Both the position numbers and the translations under genes were made by a program. A stretch of DNA of 64,000 nt from Actinophytocola oryzae (GTDB lineage Bacteria; Actinomycetota; Actinomycetes; Mycobacteriales; Pseudonocardiaceae): contig NZ_SOCP01000004.1 in NCBI RefSeq assembly GCF_004364325.1, forward strand, positions 682,001 to 746,000, read 5' to 3'. Position 1 is the first letter of the stretch; each line of letters begins with the position of its first letter. Positions 28,212 through 40,500 of the stretch are shown piece after piece. The notes beneath the pieces were generated by a model. It saw only the letters and a program-made list of their open reading frames with translations. It made no database searches and was not told the origin of the DNA.

Positions 28212-29889
28212 CCTCGGGCCGCGGCGTGGACCGAGGCCCGACCGGGATGACCACCTGCTTCGGCGGCGGTGCGGTCTCGTCCACGCTCGCGGTGAACTCC
28301 CTGCCGTCGTCGCGGCAGACGAACTGCATGACCTGCCTGCCCGCGGTCGCGGCACGGATCAGGCCGCCCGTGGTGGCCCACACGCCCGACTGGTAGAAGT
28401 CGGCCAGTCCCGGCAACCCGGGGCCGTGCTTCTTCACCAGCTTCTCCAACGTCTCACCGCTGTCCACGAACGGCTGCCAGCCGAGCACCGTGCCGTCGTA
28501 GTTGCCCGTGTAGCGGACCTGGGTGAGCGGGGTGGACAGGTCGCGGGCCACGACGGCCTCCCGCACCCCCGGGTACCGCTGCTCGAGGAGGTCCAGCAGC
28601 GCGAGCCGGACCTGCCGCTTGCCCGCGGAGTACGACCGGCCGTGCTTGACCGGCAGGGTGTGCAGCGTCTGGCCGGCTCGCTTGCGGCTGACCTGTTCTG
28701 GCCCCTCGTCCAGCGCGCGCCACGGCGCGATGTCGGCGAAGTAGGTGACGTAGAGGATGGTCTGGTTCTCGCCGGACAGCTCCGGGTAGTGCCTGCTGCG
28801 GAACTGCACGTTGATGCTGCGGTCCCGGATGCCGATCAGGTCGGCGGCCTGCTCGTCGGTGAGCAGGTGCGTGGTGCACGGGTCCCCTTCCGGGAACGGC
28901 CGGTCGAGCCCAAGGAAGAGGCAGACGTACCCGGGGAACACCATGTCCGGCTCGACGATGGTCTCCGTGTAGAGCTTGCGGTAGTCCTCGGTGAGGTAGG
29001 CCCCGTCGAGGAAGTCCATCATGGTGGTGCGCCCGTCGGCGGCCGAGACCACGATGTCGGCGCGGTGCTCGGTGCCGTCGTCGAGCCGGATGCCCACCGC
29101 CCGGTCGTTCTCGACCAGGATGCGCGAGACCTTGGCGTTGTAGGTCACCTCGCCGCCGAGGCGGAGGTAGCGCTGCTCGATGGAGCGGGCGAGGCCGAGC
29201 GAGCCGCCCTCCGGCACGCCCGCGGACAGGTTGGCGTGCGTGGCGAGCTGGAAGTAGAACGGCAGGACCGGGAAGTTCTTGTGCTTCTCGTAGAGCACGT
29301 AGTTGAAGGCCTCGCGGAGCAGCGGCTCCCTGAACTTCGCGGAGTAGTCGGTCATCAGCGTGGTGATGGACTTGCGGACCACGTTGAAGAACGGCACGAA
29401 GGAGGCCAGCATCCGCCAGCGCTCCAGCGTGCCCATCAGACCGACCGGCTTGAGGAACGGGTAGACCGCCAGTGCCCTGCGGAACTTGCGCAGGCCGTCG
29501 CAGAAGTCGCGGACGAGCTTCGCGTCCTGTGGCGAGATGTCCAGCAGGTGTGCTTCCAGCCGGTCCGGGTCGGAGTAGAAGTACACCGCCCTGCCGTCGG
29601 GGGCGCGGACGATGTTGAACACGTCGAAGTTGCGCATCTCCTTGCCCTGCAGGGCACCCAGCTCCAGCCAGATCTGGTGCATCTCGTTGCCCGGACCGCT
29701 GCCCAGCAGCCAGCTGATGCAGCAGTCGAAGGTGAAGGCGCCCCGGTCCCAGGCCGTGCAGCAGCCGCCGGGGATCTCGTGCATCTCGAAGACGCGGCTC
29801 TCGTACCCGTTCATCTGCGCGTAGGCACCGGTGGAGAGGCCGCCGAGGCCGGCACCGATGATGATCATTGTCTTGCGTTGGCCGGTCAT
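28171..29889 (-). CDS. PTM phytoene-dehydrogenase-like flavoenzyme (second)
   Basis: A 572-residue FAD enzyme of the amine-oxidase/phytoene-desaturase fold. The dinucleotide motif is MIIIGAGLGGLSTGAYAQ near residue 8, the IPGGCCTAW element near 40, and the C-terminal FAD clamp GLIRAATAGRQVMQFVC near 540. It matches the flavoenzymes that act reductively to form the cyclopentane rings of PTMs (FtdC/FtdD, PtdB1/B2 and OX1-3 types). The ATG at 29889 follows GAGGA; a GTG at 29925 overlaps the stop of the upstream gene (GTGA) and may also be used. It is the last gene of the PTM operon. Confidence 0.9.
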   Translation of the reverse strand: MTGQRKTMIIIGAGLGGLSTGAYAQMNGYESRVFEMHEIPGGCCTAWDRGAFTFDCCISWLLGSGPGNEMHQIWLELGALQGKEMRNFDVFNIVRAPDGRAVYFYSDPDRLEAHLLDISPQDAKLVRDFCDGLRKFRRALAVYPFLKPVGLMGTLERWRMLASFVPFFNVVRKSITTLMTDYSAKFREPLLREAFNYVLYEKHKNFPVLPFYFQLATHANLSAGVPEGGSLGLARSIEQRYLRLGGEVTYNAKVSRILVENDRAVGIRLDDGTEHRADIVVSAADGRTTMMDFLDGAYLTEDYRKLYTETIVEPDMVFPGYVCLFLGLDRPFPEGDPCTTHLLTDEQAADLIGIRDRSINVQFRSRHYPELSGENQTILYVTYFADIAPWRALDEGPEQVSRKRAGQTLHTLPVKHGRSYSAGKRQVRLALLDLLEQRYPGVREAVVARDLSTPLTQVRYTGNYDGTVLGWQPFVDSGETLEKLVKKHGPGLPGLADFYQSGVWATTGGLIRAATAGRQVMQFVCRDDGREFTASVDETAPPPKQVVIPVGPRSTPRPEVTPERRSVSAPIG

Positions 29890-29921
29890 CGTGTCCTCGG
29901 TGAGTGGTCGTCGGTTGTCGT

Positions 29922-31574
29922 TCACGTGGTGCTCGCCTGTCGCTCCGGCCAGGTGTCGAGCTGTGGCAGGTGGCCGAGCTTTCCCGGGTGCCACGGCTCG
30001 TCGCCGTCGCTTTCCCATGCCTGGAACGGCACACCCAGCTCCTGGCACACGTACTGCATGACGAACCGGCCGGATGACGCCGCCCGGATCAGACCGCTCT
30101 CGGCCACCCACTGCCCGGTCATGTGGAAACCGGACAGGTCGGGTAGGCGCATCCGGTCCTTGGCGACGAGCTTCGCCAGCAGGTCGTCGGCCTCCGGCGA
30201 CTTCCAGCCGCCGATGCTGCCCCTGTGGTTGCCCGTGTAGCGCTCGGTGGTGGTGGGGGTCGCGACACTCACCATCTCGATGCGTTCACCGAGACCGGGG
30301 TAGCGGCGGCCCAGGAACTCCCGGACGAACTCGGCCACGTCCTGCTTGCGTGCCCAGTAGCCCCTGCGGTCGGTCGACCGCAGGGACTTCCAGTAGTCGT
30401 AGTCGCTGAAGTAGGTGCAGTGGATGAGCGACCTCCCCGGCGGCGCGAGGTCGTCGGTGTAGCGGGACCGCAGCTGTACGACGATGCTGTCCTGCAGGCT
30501 GCCGGGCAGCCGGGCGGCGTCCTCACGGGACAGCAGGTAGGTCGTGCTGTGCGACTCGTTCGCGTCGACGTCGCCGCCGAACCCGACGAAGGCCGAGACC
30601 ACGGCCGGGAACATCTCGCCTGGCCGGTGCCTGACCTCGTTGTACAGCTTGTCGACGCGGGGGTTGGTGTACGCGCCGCCGAGTAGCTTGTGGAGGGTCG
30701 TGTAGCCGTCGCAGGCCGCCACGACGTGGTCGGCGTAGTGCCGCCGGCCGCCCCGCATCTGCACCCCGACCGCGCGCCCGTCCTCCACGATGACGCGTTC
30801 CACCCTGGCCCGGAAGTCGATGACGCCGCCGAGTGAGGTGTAGCGTTCCTCGATCGACCTGGCCAGGCCCAGTGAGCCGCCCTGCGGGAAGCCCACGTTG
30901 CCGTTGTGGGCGCCCGCCATGGTGTAGAGGTACGGGATGAGGGCGAAGTTCTCCGGGTCCTGGAAGAAGATGTTGCGGAACCCCTTGCGCAGCAACGGGT
31001 CCTGGAACCTGTCGGCGAACGTGTGCATCTGGGTCGCCCCGTTGCGCCAGAAGAGCCGGAACATCGGCAGCACCTGGCGCAGCATCGTCAGCCGCTCCCG
31101 CGTCGAGCGAAGTGCCGGCGCGGTGAGGAACGGGTGGATGTCGACCTTGGTGAACCGCCGCAGGTCGGCGCAGAAACGCCGGATCAGCGGCGCGTCCACC
31201 GGCGAGATCGCCAGCAGGTGGCTCTCCAGCCGGTCGGGATCGGTGTAGAAGTCCACCGACCGGCCCGACACGTCGACCACGCGGTTGAACAGCTCGTAGG
31301 TGGTGATCGACTTCCCGTCGAGCGCGCCCAGCTCCCGCCACACCTGGTTGGCCTCGTTGCCCGCCGCGGTGCCGTTCAGCCACTCGATGCAGTAGTCGAA
31401 GATGTAGCCGTTGCGCGACCACGCGGTGCAGCAGCCGCCCGGCAGGACGTGCTTCTCCAGAATGCGGGTCCGCAGTCCGCTCATCTGGCCGTAGCAGCCC
31501 GCCGCCATCCCGGACACGCCCGCACCGATGATGATCACCGACGGGGCGTCGCCCCGGCCGTCGTCACGGGGCAT
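29922..31574 (-). CDS. PTM phytoene-dehydrogenase-like flavoenzyme (first)
   Basis: A 550-residue homologue of the next gene. FAD-binding VIIIGAGVSGMAAGCYGQ near residue 12, VLPGGCCTAW near 43, and the C-terminal GLIRAASSGRFVMQYVC near 505. It starts 11 bases inside the end of the PKS-NRPS gene and ends at a GTGA junction with the following gene, so the three are translated together. In PTM pathways two such enzymes working one after the other build the first and second five-membered rings. With no alcohol dehydrogenase nearby, ring closure may stop at the bicyclic stage. Confidence 0.9.
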   Translation of the reverse strand: MPRDDGRGDAPSVIIIGAGVSGMAAGCYGQMSGLRTRILEKHVLPGGCCTAWSRNGYIFDYCIEWLNGTAAGNEANQVWRELGALDGKSITTYELFNRVVDVSGRSVDFYTDPDRLESHLLAISPVDAPLIRRFCADLRRFTKVDIHPFLTAPALRSTRERLTMLRQVLPMFRLFWRNGATQMHTFADRFQDPLLRKGFRNIFFQDPENFALIPYLYTMAGAHNGNVGFPQGGSLGLARSIEERYTSLGGVIDFRARVERVIVEDGRAVGVQMRGGRRHYADHVVAACDGYTTLHKLLGGAYTNPRVDKLYNEVRHRPGEMFPAVVSAFVGFGGDVDANESHSTTYLLSREDAARLPGSLQDSIVVQLRSRYTDDLAPPGRSLIHCTYFSDYDYWKSLRSTDRRGYWARKQDVAEFVREFLGRRYPGLGERIEMVSVATPTTTERYTGNHRGSIGGWKSPEADDLLAKLVAKDRMRLPDLSGFHMTGQWVAESGLIRAASSGRFVMQYVCQELGVPFQAWESDGDEPWHPGKLGHLPQLDTWPERQASTT

Positions 31575-34500
31575 TGGTGGCCTCCTTGGCGGCCATGATC
31601 TCCCGGACGACGGCGGCGTTGGCCTCGGCGTGGTCCTTGTCGAGCATCTCGGCGTGGGTGCCGTGGCCGCGGACCACCCGGGTGCCCGTCGCGGAGCTGC
31701 CGTGCCAGCTGCCGTGCTCGCCCGCGTCGTAGGTGTCCACCTTGTCCCGGTCGGAGACGAGCGTGACCGGCGCGGTGACCGTGCCGAGGTTGGGGGTGCG
31801 GGCGCAGTAGTGGATGTACTCCCTCGCCTGGTCGAGCGTGTCCTGGACGACCGTCTCCGACCCGGTGTGCCTGCGCAGGTGCTCACCCAGCTCCTGCTCG
31901 AACAACGCGAAGTACTCGTCGTACTCGGCGCCGAGGTCGATGGCCTCCGGGATGCGGTGCGAGTCGATGATCACCACGTGGGACACGGTCCTGCCACGCC
32001 GTTCCAGCTCCTTGGCCACCTCGAAGGCGATGTTGCCGCCGAGGGAGTAGCCGAGCACCGTGCACGGCCCCTGCGGGTACGCGGACTCCACCAGGTCGGC
32101 GAAGCGCGCGGGTTTGTCCTCGCCCGCGAGGTAGTTGAACGACACGAACTCGTGTTCCCGCAGGTGTGTCGCGAACGTGCGGTACACCAGGCCGTGCCCG
32201 CCCGCGGGCGGGAAGCAGAACACCGGGTCGCCCTGACCGGCGTTGAACGTCAGGTACGGCTCCGCGCTGCCGATGCGGCCGTTGACCATCAGCTCGACGG
32301 CCCTGGCCATGCCGTGCAGCGTGGTGATCTTGAACAGCTGGCTCACCGGGATCGCGACGGAGAACTCGGCCTGGAGGGCGTAGATCAGCTCGATGAGCTT
32401 GATGGAGCTGCCGCCCACCTCGAAGAAGTCGTGCCGCAGACCGACCTGGTCCAGGCCGAGCAGTGCCTTCCAGCGCTCGACCATGCGGACCTCGTAGAAG
32501 GTCACGGGTGCCTCGTACTCCTGCTCGTCGGCCTCGGCACGCGGGGCGGGCAGAGCGGCGACGTCGACCTTGCCGTTGGGCGTCAGCGGCAGGCCCGGCA
32601 TCTCGACGAAGTAGGACGGGATCATGAACGTGGGCAGGTAGCCCGCCAGGTGCGCACGCAGCTCGCGCCGGTTCAGCTCGGTGCCGGGCTGCGGGACGTA
32701 GTAGGCGCACAGCACGTCCTCGCCCCTGCCGTCGGGCCGCATCGCGACCACCGCCTGGGCGAGGCCGGGCCAGCCGGCCAGGCGGGTCTCGATCTCGCCG
32801 ATCTCGACGCGGTGGCCGCGGACCTTGACCTGGCTGTCCGCGCGACCGAGCAGCTCGAGCTCGCCCGCCGCGGTCCACCTGGCCAGGTCGCCGGTGCGGT
32901 ACAGGCGCATCGGTTCGCCGTCCAGGTCGCGGGTGACGAAGCGCTTGGCGGTCTGCTCCTGGCTGCCGACGTAACCCTCGGACACGCCCGTCCCGCCGAC
33001 CCACAGCTCGCCGGGGATGCCCGCGGGCACCGGCTCGCCCCGTTCGTCGAGGAGGTAGACGGCGCTGTTGGGGAACGGCCGTCCGATCGGGACTGTCCTA
33101 CTGGGCTCCAGTTCGTCGACCGGGCCCTCGAAGTAGGTCGTGTCGATGGTCGCCTCGCTCACGCCGTAGGAGTTGACCACCCGCGTGTCCGGGCCGCAGA
33201 GCGCGCGAAGGCGTTGGTACTCGGCGACCTTCCAGGTGTCGGAACCCACGATCATCAGGCGCATGAAGTCCAGCCGCCGGTCGTGGCGCTCGCAGTAGGA
33301 CATCAGACCGCGCACGATGGCGGGCACGAACTCGGCGCAGTCGACCCGCTCGGTCACCATCGTCGTGTACAGGCGTGCGGTGTCGAACAGCAGCTCGTGG
33401 TCGGCCAGCACCAGGGTCGCGCCCGAGCACAGTGCGCGGACCAGGTCCCCGGTGAACACGTCGAAGGCGGGGCTGGCCATCTGCAGGTGCACCCGGACGT
33501 CGGTGTCCAGGCGGTACTCCTCGCGCCAGCCCGCCTGGACCGACGCCAGGTTGCGATGGGTGACCCGGACCGCCTTGGGCCTGCCCGTCGAGCCGGAGGT
33601 GTAGATGACGTAGGCGGTCTGGTCCATCCGCACCGGGGCCAGCTCCACCCCCGAGACGTTGCCGATGTCCAGGTCGGCCACGGTGAGCACGCGCTCGGCG
33701 AGCCCGCTGAGCCGTTCGTGCTCGGCCTCGTCGACCACGACCAGGCGCGCGCCCGCCACCTCGACCATGTAGGACAGGCGGTCGGCCGGGTACTCCGGGT
33801 CGAGCGGCAGGTAGGCGCCGCCCGCCTTCAGCACGGCCAGGAGGGTGACCACCAGCTCCGGCGACTTGTCGAGGCACAGCGCCACGACGGCACCGTCGCG
33901 CACGCCCAGCCGGTGCAGCCGCCGTGCCAGCTCGGTGGAGCGCCGGTCGACCTCGCCGTAGGTCAGCTGCCGGGTGGTGTCGTCCGTGCCGGGCGCCGAC
34001 ACCGCGACCGCGTCCGGCGTGCGCTCCGCGACCCTGCTGACCATCGCGGGCACGGTGGCCTCGGCGGGGATCCGGCGGGCCGCGCCGCTCCACTCGCCGA
34101 GGACCACGTCACGCTCGGCCGGGGCCAGCATGCCGAGCCGGTCGATCGGGTCGGTGCCCGGCCGCTCGGTCAGCTCGGTCAGCAGGTTGACGTAGTGCGT
34201 CGACATCCGCCGCACGGTGTCGGCGAGGAACAGGTCGGTGTTGTACTTGAACACGCAGTGGAAGCGCTGGTCCGCCTCGTCCTCGTAGGCCGAGAGCGTC
34301 AGGTCGAACTGGCCCTCCTCCTCCGGCAGCTCGATGTACTCCAGCCGGTAGCCGTACTTCTCGGTGGCCACCTTGTGCGCCAGCAGGATGAACATCGCCT
34401 GGAACACCGCGGAGCGGCTCGGGTCGTGGCGCAGGCCGAGCTTCTCGACCATCAGCACGAACGGGTACTCCTGGTTGTCCAGTCCGTTGAGGACGGTCGT

Positions 34501-37500
34501 CTGGACCTGGGCGATCAGCTCGGCGATGGTCGGCTCACCGGAGAGGTCCGCCCGCAGCGGCAGCGGGTTGACGAGGTAGCCGTAGACCGAGTCGAACTCC
34601 TTGCGGGTCCGGCCGGTCACCGGGCTGCCGACGATGATGTCGTCCTGGCCGGAGTAGCGGTGCAGCATGACGTAGTAGGCGGCCAGCAGCACCATGAACA
34701 CGGTGACGTTGTGCTCGCGGGCCAGGGCACGCACCCTGGCGCTGAGCGCGCGGTCGAGCACGAAGAACTCCGAGGCGCCGTTGTGCGTCTGCACGACCGG
34801 CCTCGGTTTGTCGGTGAGCAGGTTCAGGCTCGGGACCTCGGCGGGCAGGTGGCCGCGCCAGTACTCCAGCATCCGGCCCGCGTCCGGACTCGCGAGGAAG
34901 CGGTTCTGCCAGTTGAGGAAGTCCAGGTAGTACGCGGCAGGCTCCGGCAGCTCCACCCGCTCGCCCCGCCGCAGACCCTCGTAGACGGCCAGCAGCTCCT
35001 CGATGAACGTGAACGTCGAGACGGCGTCGGAGATGATGTGGTGGACCGCCTTCATCATCACCCAGCGGTCCGGGCCGCGCTTGAACAGCCGGAAGCGCAG
35101 CAGGGGATCGGTCTCGAGGTCGTAGGGTTTGCGGTACTCCTCGATGATCATCCGGTAGATCTCGTCCCAGCTCCGGTCCTGCACGTCGACCATGCCGACG
35201 TCGACCACGGCCTCGTCGGCCACGCGCTGGCTCGCCTGCCCTTCCTCCAGCACGAAGTTCGTGCGCAGGCTCGGGTGGCGGGCCACCATCGCGCGCACCG
35301 CCTCGAACATCAGCTCGGGGTCCAGCTCGACGTGCATCTCGACCGCGCCGCCGATGTTGTAGGCGAAGCCGTCGGGGTTGAGCTGCTTGAGGAACCACAG
35401 CGCCTTCTGGTTCTGCGTCAGCGGGAACCGGCTCCGGTCGGTGTACACGGTCACCGACGAGGACTCGGCCGCGTCGTCGGCCGACACCAGGTCGAGCAGA
35501 CCGGCGTGCAGCTGCTCGACCAGCTCGTCGACGCTGGTCCCGCTCAGCAACGCCACCAGCGGCAGCGTCACGCCGAGCACGGTGTTGACCTTGGCGCGCA
35601 GCTCCATGGCCAGCAGCGAGTCCAGGCCCACCGAGGTGAGGTTCCCCGCCGGTTCGACCTGCTCCACTGGGACCCGCAGCACGCTGGAGACCAGCGCGGT
35701 GAACTGCTCGACCACGAGCGTCCTGCGCTTGTCCGCGTCCGCCTCCCGGAAGACCTCCAGGAAGCCGCAGTCCGCGGGTTCGGCGGCCCGCGTCGACGTC
35801 GCCAGCTCGGCGACCAGCGGCGGCGGCGACGGGTACCAGGACAGGAAGACCGGCCAGTCGTCCACTGTGGCCACCAGCAGCTGCGCCCGGTCCTGGCCGA
35901 TGACGCGTTCCAGCACGGCCATGCCCGCGTCCGGCGACAGCGAGCTCATGCCCCGGCTGTCGCGGTAGTGGCCGATGAGCCCCAGCTCCTCGATCATGCC
36001 GGTGGCCCACGGGCCCCAGTCGATGCTCAGCGCGGGCAGCCCCGAGGCACGCCGGTGGTGGGCCAGCGCGTCGAGGAAGGCGTTGCCCGCGGCGTAGTTG
36101 GTCTGGCCCGCGGTGGTGAGCAGCGAGGCGATCGACGCGAAGAGCACGAAGTGCTCCAGCGGCTCGTCCCGCAGGTGGCGGTGCAGCAGCCAGCCGCCGA
36201 CGACCTTCGGGTCGTGTGCCGCGTCGAACGCCTGCCGGTCCATGTCGGGCACCGGCGTGTCGCGGACCTGGCCCGCGAGGTGGAAGACGCCGCGGATCGG
36301 CGGTGCCTGGCCTCGGCGGTAGTCGGCGAGCCAGTCGACCAGCTGGTCCTCGTCGGTGATGTCCAGCGGCGCCAGGATCGGCTGCGCGCCCCTGGACTCC
36401 AGCTCCCGGACGAACGCCACGGCGCGGCCCGCGGGGGAGTCGGGGTCCAGGGTGCCCCACCCGGCTCGTTCGGGCAGCCTGGTGCGGCCGACCAGGATGA
36501 GCCGCCGGGCGCCGCGTGCGACCAGCGTGCGGCACAGCACCCTGCCCAACGCGCCGAACGCGCCCGTGACCAGGTAGCTGCCGTCCGGCCGCAGCCGTGG
36601 CGGCAGCGGTCTGGTGAGGTCGGTGACGGGCAGCAGCCTGCTGGTGAGCCGACGCGTACCGCGCAGGGCGATCTCGTCCTCGTCGGTCGAGGACAGCTCA
36701 CGCAGCAGTGCCTCGGCCTCTGCCAGCAGGGAAGCGGGGCCGGCCGGCGCGGTCGGGTCGAGGTCGACGAGCTTGCCGTGCTGTGTGGCCAGTTCCTGGT
36801 ACCACAACACGCGTCCGATGCCCCACGCCCTGGCACCGAGTGGCTCGACCGGCGCACCCGGCTCGACGGCCTGGGTGCCCCTGGTGACCACGTGCAGCCT
36901 GCCGCCAAGGCGCCTGGCCAGCATGGTCTGCGCCAGCGTGACGAGTGAGTAGCCGCCGAGGCTGGTGTGCCGGTCGATCTCGTCCCTGGTCAGGTCGGCC
37001 AGCGGGGGCAGGTCGAGGTTCCACAGGTGGACCACGGCGTCGAACCCGGCGCCGTCCTGGTCCTCGAGGTCGGCGAGCAGGCGCTCGAGGTCCTCGGCCG
37101 AGCCCGGCGTGACCGTGGACTCGTGGCGCCCGAACCGGTAGCGGTGGCCGGGGCGCACGAGGTGGCAGCTGCCGCCGCGGTCGGCGACGAGGGTCGCGAA
37201 CCGCTCGGCGAGTCCGCCGGAGTCGGCGAGGACCAGCCAGTTCCCGCCCGGGTCCTGCTCCTCGAGTGGTGGTCGTTCGGTCCAGGTCAGCTCGGCGAGC
37301 CAGTTGTCGATCGTGCCGGTGCCGACGGTCGTGGCCGCCTTCTCCACGTCGGTGGCGCGGAAGCCGGTGACACGGCCGAGCGGTGTGCCGTCGTCGGCGT
37401 AGACGGTGATGTCGCCGACCAGTTCGTCCGTGCCGCGGCCGGTGATGGCCGCGTGCACCCACAGCGGCTGGTTCCCGACGCGGTCGACCCGCATCTCGTC

Positions 37501-40500
37501 GATGGACATCGGCAGCCGGATGCCCGTGTCGCCGTCGTCGCGTCCGGCCAGGAGGAGCGGGGTCAGCAGCGTCTGGAACGACGCGTCGAGCAGCACCGGG
37601 TGGAAGTGGTGGCCCTCGGCGTCGGCCTCGACGGCCTCGGTGGGCGCGATGCGGGCCAGTGCCTCGTCCCGGCCGATCCAGACCTCCTGTATGCCCTGGA
37701 AGGCAGGGCCGTAGTGGTAGCCGAGCTCGGCGAGGGCGGTGTAGCAGGCGGGCCCGTCGAGGTACTGCTCGGCGCGGGCCCGCACACGCGTCATGTCGAG
37801 CCCGGTGCCCACCGGCCGGTGTTGCCCGACGCGGACGACGCCACTGGCGTGCACCACGCGGTCCTGTGTCTCGTCGGTGGCCGTGGCGATGGTGAAGGCG
37901 GCGTCCTCCGAGGAGAACCCCAGCCGCACTGCCCTGGTCTCGGTGTCGGACAGGAACAACGCCTTGCGCAGGCGGATCTCGGCGAGGGTGGCCCCGGTGC
38001 CACCGGTCATGGCCAGCACGGCCTGCGTGGCCATCTCCAGGTAGCCTGCGGCGGGGAAGAGCACGTTGCCCTGGATGCGGTGGTCCTCCAGGTACGGCAT
38101 GGCCTCGACGTCCAGCCGCGCCTCCCAGGTCGGCTCCGCACTGGCCATGCGCCGACCCAGCAGCGGGTGGTCGCGTCGGCCGAGGCGGATCTGTTCGACG
38201 GGCTTCGGCTCGACCCAGTACCGGTCGCGGCGCCACGGGTAGCGAGGCAGCGGCACCGGCCTCCCGGTGGGTTGCAGTGCCTGCCAGTCGACCTCGACGC
38301 CGAGGTTGTGCAGTGCGGCGACGGACAGGGCGAAGCGCTCGGTCTCGTCCTCCTGGCGCCGGATCGAGGGTACGACGTGGCCGGTGACGCCGTGGCCCTC
38401 GAGGATCTCCCTGATGGAGTGCGCGAGCACCGGGTGCGGGCCGATCTCGAGGAACAGGCGGAAGCCGTCGTCGACGAGCCGGTCGACCGCGGCGTTGAAG
38501 CGCACGTGGTCGCGGACGTTGTCCCACCAGTACTCGGCGCCCAGCTCCGTGCCGTGGGCCACGCCGTCGCGGCCGGTCAGGTAGAGCGGCACCTCGGCGC
38601 GTCGTGGCGCCAGTCCGTCCAATGAGGACAGCAGCTCGTCCTTGATCCGGTCCATGTGCGCGCTGTGGTAGGGCACCTGGACGGAGAGGAGGCGGTTGAA
38701 GACCTGTTTCGTCCGCAGCTCCGAGGCGATCTCGGCGAGTGCGTCCTCGTCACCCGCGAGGGTGGTGGAGGTGGGGCTGTTCACGGCGGCCAGCGACACG
38801 CGGTCGCCGAAGGGCCGGACGAGGCGCGTGGCCTCCTCCTCGCCGAGGCTGACCGCGAGCATGGTGCCCGTGCCGACGAGGCGTTGCTGCAACCGGCTGC
38901 GGTGCACGGTCACGCGGACCGCGTCCGCCAGGCTGTAGACCCCCGCCTCGTAGAAGGCGGCGACCTCGCCGGTGCTGTGCCCGACGATGGCGTCCGGGGT
39001 GACGCCGTTGGCACGCCACAGCGCGGCGAGGCCGATCTGGAGCGCGAAGTTGGCGGTCTGCGCGAGCCAGGTCTGCGCCATGGCCGAGTCGGCCTCGTCG
39101 GCGTTCAGCTCGTCGATCAGGGAGAAGTCCGCGATCCTGCGCATCTCCCGGTCGCAGCGGTCGATGACGTCCCGGTAGACCGGCTCGGTCTCGTAGAGCT
39201 GCCGGCCCATCGCCCACCACTGCGGGCCCATGCCGGTGAACACCCACACCACCCGCCGTTGCGGCACGTCGAGCACCCGGTCCTGGAGCACCCTCGGGTG
39301 TGGCTCGCCGCGCTCGACCGCCGCGAGTGCGTCGTCGAGCGACTCGCGCGTGGAGTACACGACCGACAGCCGCGACTCCAGGTGCTGGCGGCGGTGGGCC
39401 AGGGTGTGGCCGAGGTCGGCGAGGGACACGCCTTCGCGGGCCAGCTCGCGGCGGAGGCCCTCGGCCAGCTCGGGTAGCCCGGCCGGGTCGCGGGTGGACA
39501 GCGGCAGAACCGCGTAGCCGGGCCGCTCCTGGGCTGCCGGCCTTTCGGTGACCCGTCCGGGTGGTTCCTCGAGCAGGACGTGCGCGTTGGTGCCGCCGAA
39601 GCCGAAGGAGTTCACCCCGGCACGCGCGGGGCCCTCGTGGGCGGGCCACGCGGTCGCCTCGGTCGGGATGTCGAAGGGCATCGACTCGAGGTCGATGTCG
39701 GGGTTGACCCGTTCGAGGTTGATGTGCGCCGGGATGAGCCGGTGCTCGAGCGCCAGGGCGGTCTTGATCAGCCCGGCGATACCGGCCGCGGACTCGGTGT
39801 GGCCGATGTTGGTCTTGACCGAACCGACGTAGCAGCCCGCGTCCTTCGCTCGGCCGATGGCCAGCGCGCGACCGAGTGCGTTCGCCTCGATCGGGTCACC
39901 GACGGGGGTCGAGGTGCCGTGTGCCTCGACGTACTGCAGGTCGCCAGGGGAGATGCCCGCCTCGCCGCACACCTTGCGGATCAGGCTGACCTGGGCCTCG
40001 GCGCTCGGCACGGTGATGCCGTCGGTGCGGCCGTCCTGGTTGACGCCGCTGCCGATGATCACCGCGTGGATCGGGTCGTCGTCGCGCAGGGCGTCGGCCA
40101 GCCGCTTGATCGCGACCATGGCGACGCCCTCGGCCCGCACGTAGCCGTTCGCCGCCGCGTCGAAGGTGCGCGAGCGGCCCTCGGGGGACAGGAAGCCGCC
40201 CTTGGTCTCGGCGATCGTGTACTGCGGCGTCATGTGCAGCAGCGTGCCGCCCGCGAGCGCGAGGTCGGTCTCACCGCTGCGCAGGCTCTGACAGGCGAGG
40301 TGCACCGCGACCAGTGAGGAGCTGCACGCGCTGTCGAGGGAGACGCTGGGGCCGCGGAAGTCGAAGCAGTGCGAGATGCGGTTCGACACCATCGTCATCA
40401 TCGTGCCGGTGGCGGTGTGCGCGGCCAGTGTCTCGAAGCCGAGGTCGGCGAACTGGACGATCTTGTAGTCCAGGGTGAACGCGCCGACGAACACGCCGAC

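Noticed and set aside
31528..36948. A plus-strand open frame of 1806 codons opposite the PKS-NRPS
   Set aside because: It is the antisense shadow of a GC-rich megasynthase gene. Its translation is Arg/Val/Gly/His-rich with no domain, while the minus strand has complete NRPS and PKS motifs.
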